Translations under genes and position numbers: made by a program | Shown: in pieces, positions 43,754 to 51,349 of the stretch | Layout of the letters: every line of letters starts with the position of its first letter | Position numbering within the stretch: position 1 is the first letter of the stretch | Assembly (NCBI RefSeq): GCF_016463645.1 | Contig: NZ_JAEMQX010000002.1 | Span: 62,001-126,000, forward strand | Length of the DNA: 64,000 bases | Reading direction: 5' to 3' | From: Sphingopyxis sp. | Lineage (GTDB): Bacteria; Pseudomonadota; Alphaproteobacteria; Sphingomonadales; Sphingomonadaceae | Notes under the pieces: model-generated | Database searches by the model: none | What the model saw: only the letters and a program-made list of their open reading frames with translations | What the model was told of the DNA's origin: nothing

Positions 43754-43942
43754 TCATTGGTTTAGCCGCTGCTCGAACTGTAGTGCCTTCTGGTACATCT
43801 CGCGCCATGCAACGGCCGCACGAAGGGCCCGGTCCCGTACATTCGGAAGCGACGCCTCGTTCGCTTCCGTCTGACACGCCTGCATGCGAGCCAGATAGAA
43901 GCGGCTGTTCCGTGCGGTCGGTTTGAGATTCTGGGAAATCAT
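43754..43942 (-). CDS. Small hypothetical protein (sphingomonad coiled-coil type)
   Basis: A 62-residue protein ending NVRDRALRAAVAWREMYQKALQFEQRLNQ. The N-x-R-x-R-x-LR-x2-A-x-W-x2-M pattern is a recurring feature of very small helical proteins in sphingomonads (recollection of family pattern, not a search). Predicted mostly helical and soluble. Weak ribosome site (GGAA). It is isolated on the minus strand with no clear partner. Confidence 0.55.
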   Translation of the reverse strand: MISQNLKPTARNSRFYLARMQACQTEANEASLPNVRDRALRAAVAWREMYQKALQFEQRLNQ

Positions 43943-44100
43943 GTCGCAAGTTCCGTTTCTCGGGATTGTGGTGGAACGTCATCGCGAAACCCGGTCGATC
44001 CGGCCCCGGCAGGGCCGCGGAACTTTGCGGCTCCAACCGATCGGCCCGGCTACGAGCCACGCGCAGCTGCCGCCACGACAAGGCTTCGCAAGCGGAAAAA

Positions 44101-44406
44101 CTAGCGCTTGCGCACGAACTCGGCGCGCAGCACGAGGCCCTTGATGCTTTCGTGACGGCAATCGATCTCCTGCGGATCGCCCGTCAGACGGATCGACTTG
44201 ATGACCGTCCCCACCTTGAGCGTCTTGCCGGCGCCCTTGACCTCGAGATCCTTGATCAGTGCGACGCTGTCGCCATCCTGGAGCAGGTTCCCGACCGCGT
44301 CGCGAACCTCGACCTGCGAGGCTGCGGCCTTGCGTTCCGCAAGCTCCGACGCCGGCATCCACTCGCCGCTTTCCTCGTCATAGACATAGTCGTCGTTGTC
44401 ACTCAT
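44101..44406 (-). CDS. PhnA/YjdM-family protein lacking the zinc ribbon
   Basis: A 101-residue protein whose C-terminal ~70 residues (VRDAVGNLLQDGDSVALIKDLEVKGAGKTLKVGTVIKSIRLTGDPQEIDCRHESIKGLVLRAEFVRKR) match the PhnA domain. The N-terminal zinc ribbon of E. coli YjdM is replaced by an acidic segment (YVYDEESGEWMPASELAERKAAA). The name comes from phosphonate loci, but the domain does not take part in phosphonate cleavage; its function is unknown. It stands alone between the small genes and the SulP transporter. Confidence 0.85.
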   Translation of the reverse strand: MSDNDDYVYDEESGEWMPASELAERKAAASQVEVRDAVGNLLQDGDSVALIKDLEVKGAGKTLKVGTVIKSIRLTGDPQEIDCRHESIKGLVLRAEFVRKR

Positions 44407-44502
44407 TTCATTCTCCAGACTTGGTCAGAATTGGGTTTTCCCGGCCGCCGGCCGATCGAGAAGCGGCGCGTGCGAATGGCCTGCCGCACACGGGGGCCGC
44501 CG

Positions 44503-46164
44503 TCATTTCGCGTCCGCCAGATCGACCGCGAGCGCCTGCGCGCCCGCATAATCGGCCGCATAGGAGATGCGACCCGCCGCTTCGCCAAGGCCGATCCGCC
44601 CGAGCATCGCCCGTGGCTGGGGCTGAACGCCCGAGACAATCACCCGCGCGCCCGCCAGCCGGGCCTGTTCGACAAACTCCCCGAGCGCCTGCGCGCCGCT
44701 CGCATCGAGCAGCGGCACGAGACGCATGCGCAAGATGATGACGCGCGGCGACTGCCCGACGCGGCGCAGCGTGTCGAGCAGCTCGCCCGCGACCCCGAAA
44801 AAGAAGGGACCGGCGATCCGGAACACCTCGACCCCGGGCGGCAGATCGTCGCGCTGGTCGAGATCTTCGGCATCGAGTTCGGCGTCGCGCCGGCCGCTTC
44901 GATCGACCTCGACCGCCTCGGCCATACGCGCCATGAACAGCAGCGACGCAAGCGTCACCCCGACCGCGATCGCCACCGTCAGATCGACGAGGATCGTCAA
45001 TCCGAAGGTGATCAGCAGCACCGCCCGGTCGCTGTTCGGCATTCGCAGCAGTGCGAGGAAGCGCTGATACTCGCTCATGCCCCAGGCGACCATGAACAGG
45101 ATCGCGGCGAGCGCCGCCATCGGCACATAGGCCATCAGGTCCGTGCCGAAGAGAATGAAGACGAGCAGAAAGGCCGCGTGCATCATGCCCGCGACCGGCG
45201 TCTTCGCACCCGACCGGATATTGGTCGCGGTGCGCGCGATCGCTCCGGTGGCCGGGAGGCCGCCGAACAGAGCCGAGCCGAGATTGGCGACGCCCTGCCC
45301 GATCAGTTCCTGGTTCGAGCGATGCCGCGTCCCTGCCATGCCGTCGGCTACGACCGCCGACAGCAGCGCTTCGATCCCGGCGAGGAAGGCGATCGTGAAG
45401 GCCGATGGCAGGACGGCATTGATCTTGGCGAGCGAGATGTCGGGAAACGACGGCACCGGGAGCCCGGCCGGTATATCAGGAAAGCGCGATCCGATCGTAT
45501 CGACAGGAAGATTCAGAAGCGGGGCGGCGAGCGAGGTCGCGATCACCGCGATCAGTAAACCCGGCAGCCGCGGCGCGAATTTGCGGAGCGCAATAATGAT
45601 CGCGAGCGCGCCGCCGCCGACGCCGATCGCGGCCCAGTTCGCGCTGGGCAGCGCCCCCAGATAAGCCTGCCACTTGGGCAGGAAATCGGCGGGCACCTTG
45701 TCGATCGCGAGGCCGAGAAAATCCTTGACCTGGCTCGAGGCGATGATGACCGCGATCCCCGCGGTGAAGCCGGTCACCACCGGATGCGGGATATATTTGA
45801 TCATCTGGCCGAAACGGAGCAGGCCCGCCGCGATGAGGATGAGCCCGGCGAGCAGGGTCGCGATCAACAGGCCATCATAGCCGTGGCTCGCGATGACGTT
45901 GAAGATCACGACGACGAAGGCGCCCGTCGGGCCGCCCACCTGCACGCGCGATCCGCCGAGCGCCGAGATCAGGAAACCCGCGACGACGGCTGTGATCAGC
46001 CCCTTGTCGGGCGACGCTCCGCTCGCGATGCCGAGCGCCATGGCGAGCGGCAACGCGACGATCGCGACGGTCAGGCCGGCGATCGCATCGGCGCGGAATG
46101 CGGCGGCGGAATAGCCCTCGCGAAATACCGTGAGGAGTTTCGGCGTATAGGCCTCGGTCTTCAC
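44503..46164 (-). CDS. SulP-family anion transporter with STAS domain
   Basis: A 553-residue inner-membrane transporter. The membrane part has the SulP signatures [51 protein letters not shown] and [70 protein letters not shown]. A C-terminal STAS domain follows (residues ~445-553, [20 protein letters not shown]...[27 protein letters not shown]). SulP proteins move sulfate, bicarbonate or other anions; the substrate is not clear here. Its ATG overlaps the stop of an XRE regulator (ATGA), a close coupling of transporter and regulator. Confidence 0.92.
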   Translation of the reverse strand: [553 protein letters not shown]

Positions 46165-46481
46165 CGAATTTCGGGCCGGCTCGGAAATTTGGCGGACAGA
46201 AGCGCACGACCGGGCCGGCCGGGATCGGCGCCGGCAACTTCGCGCAGTCGCACGCCGCGCCCCGTCCCGACGCTCGACGAATATTCGCCTAGCAGTTCGA
46301 TGCCGGCACCTTCGAACGCGCCGATCACCTTGACCAGCGTATCGACGACACCGCGAACCTGCCCGTTCGACGCTTCCATGCGCTGGATCGTCGGCAGCGA
46401 AAGACCGGCGAGTTCGGCCAGTTCGCGCTGGTCGATCCCGAGGAGCGCGCGCGCCGCGCGCATCTGCTGCGATGTGATCAT
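46161..46481 (-). CDS. XRE-family HTH regulator of the SulP operon
   Basis: A 106-residue protein: HTH_3 domain at the N-terminus (QQMRAARALLGIDQRELAELAGLSLPTIQRMEAS) with an extension of unknown role (FEGAGIELLGEY...GRGVRLREVAG). The ATG at 46481 is preferred over 46502 because AAGGGG lies 5 nt upstream. It overlaps the SulP start (ATGA). A TGATGT-N5-ACATCA palindrome just upstream is a likely autoregulatory operator. Confidence 0.88.
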   Translation of the reverse strand: MITSQQMRAARALLGIDQRELAELAGLSLPTIQRMEASNGQVRGVVDTLVKVIGAFEGAGIELLGEYSSSVGTGRGVRLREVAGADPGRPGRALLSAKFPSRPEIR

Positions 46482-46491
46482 ATCAGCCCCT

Positions 46492-46508
46492 TGATGTTTC
46501 ATACATCA
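46492..46508. promoter_or_regulatory. Palindrome upstream of the XRE gene
   Basis: TGATGT-TTCAT-ACATCA, a perfect 6-bp-arm palindrome 11 nt before the XRE start codon, within an AT-rich stretch that also holds several GATGAT/ATCATC motifs. Position over the ribosome-binding region suits an autorepressor operator. Confidence 0.45.
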
Positions 46509-46626
46509 TTTATCAGTCTTAACACCATCATCTTATGCTGTATATATCGATGATGCAATATCATCATGCAGATCACCAAGGCGCGAGGACCGGTATGGGA
46601 GAACCTTCACCGCTCCGCGATGGCGA

Positions 46627-47127
46627 ATGCGGCTGATGCCCGATTTCATGTCGTCGCCCTTCGACCAGATCCCGGCAAAGAAGCAGCCCAAGCCCGCAGG
46701 CGCCCCGCCGGCGGGGCCGGCGAATGCCAAGCTGCCGGAATCGGGTTGGGGCGCGATCCATCGGGGCGCTTGCGGGCGCTGCCCTCGCTGCGGCGATGCG
46801 ACGCTGTTTCGCGCCTTCCTCAAGCCCGTGGAGCATTGTTCCGCATGCAGGCAGGACTGGACGCATCAGCAGGCCGACGATTTTCCGGCCTATGTATCGA
46901 TTTTCCTGACCGGACATATCATGGCGCCAGTGATCATCGCGCTCGTTCAGGAAACGAAGCTGTCCCTGCCCGCCCTCGCCGCGATCATCCTGCCGCTCAT
47001 GCTCGGCTTGATGATCCTGTTTCTCCAGCCCGCCAAGGGCGGCATCATCGCCCTGCAATGGTGGTTCGGCATGCACGGGTTCGCGAAGGAACGGCGCGCG
47101 CCGGAAAGAACCGACCGCGAAGAGTGA
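46627..47127 (+). CDS. DUF983 family membrane protein with zinc-ribbon-like cysteines
   Basis: A 166-residue protein: a proline-rich N-terminus, then four cysteines in GRCPRCGDATLFRAF and EHCSACRQDW (CxxC pairs), followed by DDFPAYVSIFLTGHIMAPVIIAL and LPALAAIILPLMLGLMILFLQPAKGGIIALQWWFGMHGF, two membrane segments. This is the typical DUF983 layout; role unknown. Starts at 46636 and 46648 are also possible; no strong ribosome site is present before any of them. It precedes the antiporter gene on the same strand. Confidence 0.88.
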   Translation: MRLMPDFMSSPFDQIPAKKQPKPAGAPPAGPANAKLPESGWGAIHRGACGRCPRCGDATLFRAFLKPVEHCSACRQDWTHQQADDFPAYVSIFLTGHIMAPVIIALVQETKLSLPALAAIILPLMLGLMILFLQPAKGGIIALQWWFGMHGFAKERRAPERTDREE

Positions 47128-47176
47128 AGCTTGCCCGGAGCGGCAACCGCCCTCTAGATGAGCGGCAATCCCGCCC

Positions 47177-47190
47177 AAAGGAGCGAATAG
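47177..47190 (+). promoter_or_regulatory. Shine-Dalgarno and in-frame stop that fix a CTG start
   Basis: AAAGGAG at 47177-47183, seven nt before CTG 47191; the preceding codon TAG (47188-47190) is in the antiporter reading frame, so no ATG/GTG/TTG start can lie upstream. Confidence 0.6.
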
Positions 47191-48822
47191 CTGGATACGG
47201 TATCGATCATACTCTTCCTGTTGCTCGCCGTCGTCGTGAGCGGCGCGATATCGCGGATGCTGCCGGTGTCGCTGCCGACGCCGCTGGTGCAGATCCTGCT
47301 TGGCGCGGGGATCGGCCTGTCGACCTCCTACCGCGTCGAGCTTGATCCCGAACTGTTCCTGCTGCTTTTCCTGCCGCCGCTGCTGTTCCTCGATGGCTGG
47401 CGCATTCCCAAGGACGAGCTGCTGAAGGACCTCTCGACCGTCGTCGAACTCGCCCTCGGCCTCGTCCTCATGACCGTCATCGGCATGGGCCTGTTCATCC
47501 ACTGGATGATCCCCGCGATGCCGATGGCGGTCGCCTTCGCGCTCGCCGCCGTCGTGTCGCCGACCGATCCGATCGCGGTGTCCGCCATCGCCGCGCGCGT
47601 GCCGATCCCCAAGCGGATGATGCATATACTGGAGGGCGAATCGCTCCTGAACGATGCCTCGGGCCTCGTATGCCTGCGCTTCGCGATCGCCGCGGCGCTG
47701 ACCGGCACCTTCTCCGCCGGCGCGGCGGCGCTCAACTTCCTGTGGGTCGCGGGGGCCGGATTGGCGATCGGCGTCGCGGTGACGCTGTCGGTCACGCGCG
47801 CCAAGGCGTGGGTGACGAAGCGCTGGGGCGAGGATACCGGTTCGCAAATCCTCGTCAGCCTGCTGATCCCGTTCGGTTCGTATCTGCTCGCCGAGCATGT
47901 CCATGCCTCGGGCATCCTCGCCGCGGTGAGCGCCGGCGTGACCATGACCTTCGCCGAAATATCGCGGCAGGCGATGGCGGTCACACGGATGCGCCGCAAT
48001 TCGGTATGGGACACGATCCAGTTCGCGCTCAACGGGATCATCTTTGTGCTGCTCGGCGAGCAACTGCCCGCCATCCTCGCCGGCGCGAAAGAGACGGTCG
48101 CGCTCACCGGTCATGGCACGCCCTGGTGGCTCGCCGTCTACATCGTCGCAATCGTCGCAGGCCTCGCGGCGCTTCGCTTTCTGTGGGTATGGATATCGTT
48201 CCGGCTCACGATCCTTCGCAAGCGCGACAAGAATATCGAATTTCAAAGCCCCAACTGGCGACTGGTCGCCGCGATGTCGTTCGCCGGCGTACGCGGGGCG
48301 ATCACACTCGCGGGCGTCCTGACGCTGCCGCTGGCCCTTGACGACGGCACCCCCTTCCCTGCGCGCGACCTGGCGATCTTCCTGGCAGCGGGCGTCATCA
48401 TCGTCTCACTGGCCCTTGCCACCGTCGCATTGCCCCTGCTGCTCAGGGGACTGGTCATGCCGCCGGACCAGTCGAGGCAGGCGGAGGAAGATGCGGCCCG
48501 CCTCGCTACGGCGGAGGCCGCGATCCGCGCGATCGAACAACGACAACATGCGCTGGCGGAGCAGCACGGCGAAGCCGATCTCTACGCCGCAGCCGGCGCG
48601 CGCGTCATGGATTTTTACCGCGAGCGCATCGAAAGCCGGACCAACGGCCTTTCCGACGCCCGCAAGGCGGAAGAACAGCTTGTGCGCGAGTTCCAGCTTG
48701 TCGGGATCAAGGCCGAACGCGAGGCGCTTCTCGGTCTCGGCCGTTCACGTGCCATCGGCAGCGGGGTTGCACAGAAACTGAGCCGCGAACTCGATTTGTC
48801 CGAGGCACGATATCGCGGCTAG
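47191..48822 (+). CDS. Cation/proton antiporter (CPA1, NhaP/KefF-like exchanger)
   Basis: A 543-residue Na+(K+)/H+ exchanger with about 12 helices. Signatures: LIAVVSPTDPIAVSAIAARVPIPKRMMHILEGESLLNDASGLVCLRFA (the ND of the ion site) and a C-terminal regulatory tail with several coiled segments (AEQHGEADLYAAAGARVMDFYRERIESR). The start is most likely CTG at 47191: an in-frame TAG directly precedes it and a perfect AAAGGAG sits 7 nt upstream. Starting at the first conventional codon (TTG 47221) would remove half of the first helix (TVSIILFLLLAVVVSGAI). Confidence 0.82.
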   Translation: MDTVSIILFLLLAVVVSGAISRMLPVSLPTPLVQILLGAGIGLSTSYRVELDPELFLLLFLPPLLFLDGWRIPKDELLKDLSTVVELALGLVLMTVIGMGLFIHWMIPAMPMAVAFALAAVVSPTDPIAVSAIAARVPIPKRMMHILEGESLLNDASGLVCLRFAIAAALTGTFSAGAAALNFLWVAGAGLAIGVAVTLSVTRAKAWVTKRWGEDTGSQILVSLLIPFGSYLLAEHVHASGILAAVSAGVTMTFAEISRQAMAVTRMRRNSVWDTIQFALNGIIFVLLGEQLPAILAGAKETVALTGHGTPWWLAVYIVAIVAGLAALRFLWVWISFRLTILRKRDKNIEFQSPNWRLVAAMSFAGVRGAITLAGVLTLPLALDDGTPFPARDLAIFLAAGVIIVSLALATVALPLLLRGLVMPPDQSRQAEEDAARLATAEAAIRAIEQRQHALAEQHGEADLYAAAGARVMDFYRERIESRTNGLSDARKAEEQLVREFQLVGIKAEREALLGLGRSRAIGSGVAQKLSRELDLSEARYRG

Positions 48823-48891
48823 TGGTCGGGACTGAATCGATGGAAACACGGGGCGACGTCGCACGGACGAGCAGATATCGCCGTTCCCGTC

Positions 48892-49812
48892 TCAACCGGT
48901 GAAATAGCGATATTTTTCGGCAAGACCGATATCTTTCAAGATGCGTAGTCCTGCGGCAAGTTCTGCGCCGCCGAGTTCGCGAAGCGGCTTGCGAAGCCCG
49001 CCCACCGGTAAACCGCACGCGCGCATCAGCGATTTGACCGCGACGGGATTGATTGCTGAATAGTTGAAATGAAGCAGCGGCAAAAGTTTGAGATATTGCT
49101 CGCGGAAGGTCGCCGCTTCACCCTCGCCCGCCCATGGCGCCGAGATGGCAGCCATTTCCGCAGGTGCGATATTGCCTCCCATATTCGCGGTTCCATGACC
49201 TCCGAGTGCCATCGTCGGCACGACGAGGCCGAGGTTGGGGGAGTCGCAGCACATAACCGAAACCTCGGGCGCCGCTGCGAGTATTTGTGCCACCTGCCCG
49301 ACGCGCGCGGTCGATTCCTTGTGAATGACGATGTTGGGATGGCGGAAGAGCCGTAGCAGTTGATCCCAGTGCAGATCGGTCTTCACGCGCGGCGGGTTGT
49401 TGTAGATGCCGAGCGGGAGGTCGACCGCGTCGGCGACCTCGAGATAGAATTGCTCGATGTCGGCTTCCGACGCGCAGATATAGGGCGGTGCGGCGATGAT
49501 CGCGCCGTCGGCGCCGTTCGCGGCCGCGAAGCGGACATTCTCGATCACCTGTTCGGTCGAGGGGCCGGTGCAGCCATAGAAAAAAGCCATGCCGCCGGTC
49601 CGCATCTTCACCGTTTCGACGATGATCCGCTTCTTTTCCTCGGGCGAGAGGAGCGACGGCTCGCCCGTCGAGCCCATGAACAGGATCGCGCGCGTGCCAT
49701 GTCGCTCCTGATGGTCGAGAAGCGCGCGCCAGGCGCCGAAATCAATCTCCCCCGCGCTATCGAACGGGGTCACTGTCGCGACGAAAGATCCCTCGATCCG
49801 GGTATTGGACAT
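48892..49812 (-). CDS. Dihydrodipicolinate synthase family (DapA-like) lyase
   Basis: A 306-residue TIM-barrel lyase/aldolase: GSTGEPSLLSPEE at ~47-60 (pyruvate site), Tyr137 in GIYNNPP and Schiff-base Lys165 in VIHKEST, with GGHGTANMGGNIAPAE as the later phosphate-like loop. Members of this superfamily include DapA, N-acetylneuraminate lyase and KDG aldolase, and are often pathway enzymes in peptide or sugar catabolism. The start MSNTRIEG is chosen; the 35-codon extension is in the divergent promoter region. Divergent from the exported amidohydrolase at 49971, which may supply its substrate. Confidence 0.85.
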   Translation of the reverse strand: MSNTRIEGSFVATVTPFDSAGEIDFGAWRALLDHQERHGTRAILFMGSTGEPSLLSPEEKKRIIVETVKMRTGGMAFFYGCTGPSTEQVIENVRFAAANGADGAIIAAPPYICASEADIEQFYLEVADAVDLPLGIYNNPPRVKTDLHWDQLLRLFRHPNIVIHKESTARVGQVAQILAAAPEVSVMCCDSPNLGLVVPTMALGGHGTANMGGNIAPAEMAAISAPWAGEGEAATFREQYLKLLPLLHFNYSAINPVAVKSLMRACGLPVGGLRKPLRELGGAELAAGLRILKDIGLAEKYRYFTG

Positions 49813-49970
49813 GGCGCACCTCGCTGAAAAATGCCGTTGGACAAGGACAAGGATGAGTGGGACCGTCGAAATCCGCCATCCGGGCTGGCGGAATTCGGCG
49901 CGTCGTCGCTCGTACAATCAGGAACAGCGATCCCGGGGCCGGTTGGCCGGGACATTGCGGGGGATCAGGG

Positions 49971-51311
49971 ATGCGGAAAACCGCCAACGGCATCGCGCGC
50001 GCACTCGCCGCCGGCCTCCTGTTCCTGTGCGCGGGATCGGCGGCGACGGGGTCGGCACAGGACGGATCGGAGACGATCGTCCTGCGCGCCGCGCGGATGT
50101 TCGACGCGACGAGCGAACGCATGCGCAGCGATGCCGTCGTCGTCGTGCGGAACGGACAAATCGTCGGCGTCGGAGCCGATGCGCCGATCCCCGACGGAGC
50201 GCGGACGATCAACCTCGGCGATGCCACGCTGCTGCCGGGGTTCATCGACGTCCATTCGCACCTGACGCTCGAACCCGACGAAAATTATTATCGCAAGACG
50301 CTCAACGAGTTGATGCGCAATCCGACCGAAATGGCCTTTTACGCGGGCGCCAACGCCCGCCGGACGCTTGAGGCGGGGTTCACCACCGTGCGCCACGTCG
50401 GTGCGCGCGAGTTCATCGACGTCGGTCTCCGCAACGCGATCGCCGCGAACCTGACCCCGGGACCGCGGATCCTCGCGGCGGGCAATGCGATCACCGCCAC
50501 TGGGGGAAGCTGCGACCGGGCGCCCTATCCCGCGCAGCGCGTCGCACCGCTGACTCCCCGCGAGGGCGTCTGCACCGGTGCCGACCAGTGCCGCGACGCG
50601 GTGCGCAACCAGATCAAATGGGGTGCCGACGCGATCAAGGTCTGCGCATCGGGCGGCGTCCTGTCCTATGATCCCGTGGACGTCCCGCAATTCACGCGCG
50701 AGGAACTCGATGCGGCGATCGGCGAAGCGCATCATTGGGGGCGCAAGGTCGCGGCGCATTCGCATGGCGATACCGCCTCGCGGCTCGCTGTCGACGCGGG
50801 GATTGATTCGATCGAGCATGGCAGCTTCCTCTCCGAAGACACGCTGAAGCGGATGAAGGCGAAAGGCGTCTTCCTTGTCCCCACCTTCATGGCGATCGAC
50901 TGGGTGAAGCAGAACGCCGACAGCTATCCGCCCAATATCGCCCTGAAAGCCCGTGCCGCAGCGGCCGCACACGGTGATATGTTCAAGACCGCGCTGCGCC
51001 TCGGCGTACCGATCGCGCTCGGCACCGATGCGACGGTGCGCCCCGACGGTCACGGCCGCAATGCGATGGAATTCGGCCTGATGGTCGATGCCGGCATGCC
51101 TCCAGCGGCAGCGCTGATCGCGGGAACGAGCAACGCGGCGCGTCTGCTCGGCCTCAACGCCGAAATCGGGACGCTCAGCGTCGGCAAGACGGCCGACATC
51201 GTTGCCGTGCCCGGCGATCCGGTCGCCGACATCCGCGTCACCGAAAGGCCGATCTTCGTCATGCAGCGCGGCCGCGTGATTCGACAGGATGGCCAATCGC
51301 TGCCCCGCTGA
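49971..51311 (+). CDS. Exported amidohydrolase (imidazolonepropionase/Xaa-Pro dipeptidase-like)
   Basis: A 446-residue amidohydrolase with a signal peptide (ARALAAGLLFLCAGSAATGSAQ). The metal site is complete: HSH at 95-97 in FIDVHSHLTL, the later AIKVCASGGVLS Lys region, AAHSHGDTASR and DSIEHGS histidines, and the Asp in ALGTDATVRPDGHG. Such periplasmic amidohydrolases of sphingomonads degrade Xaa-Pro or carboxylate-capped dipeptides. It shares a divergent promoter region with the DapA-like lyase and precedes the M16 protease by 38 nt, a possible peptide-degradation unit. Confidence 0.87.
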   Translation: MRKTANGIARALAAGLLFLCAGSAATGSAQDGSETIVLRAARMFDATSERMRSDAVVVVRNGQIVGVGADAPIPDGARTINLGDATLLPGFIDVHSHLTLEPDENYYRKTLNELMRNPTEMAFYAGANARRTLEAGFTTVRHVGAREFIDVGLRNAIAANLTPGPRILAAGNAITATGGSCDRAPYPAQRVAPLTPREGVCTGADQCRDAVRNQIKWGADAIKVCASGGVLSYDPVDVPQFTREELDAAIGEAHHWGRKVAAHSHGDTASRLAVDAGIDSIEHGSFLSEDTLKRMKAKGVFLVPTFMAIDWVKQNADSYPPNIALKARAAAAAHGDMFKTALRLGVPIALGTDATVRPDGHGRNAMEFGLMVDAGMPPAAALIAGTSNAARLLGLNAEIGTLSVGKTADIVAVPGDPVADIRVTERPIFVMQRGRVIRQDGQSLPR

Positions 51312-51349
51312 AAAACGGGTCCGTTTCCCGAAAGCTCAAGGAAAATCCG

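Noticed and set aside
43459-43926. 155-codon plus-strand open frame
   Set aside because: Antisense to the 39-residue and 62-residue genes and to the aminopropyltransferase-like start; no ribosome site or recognisable motif.
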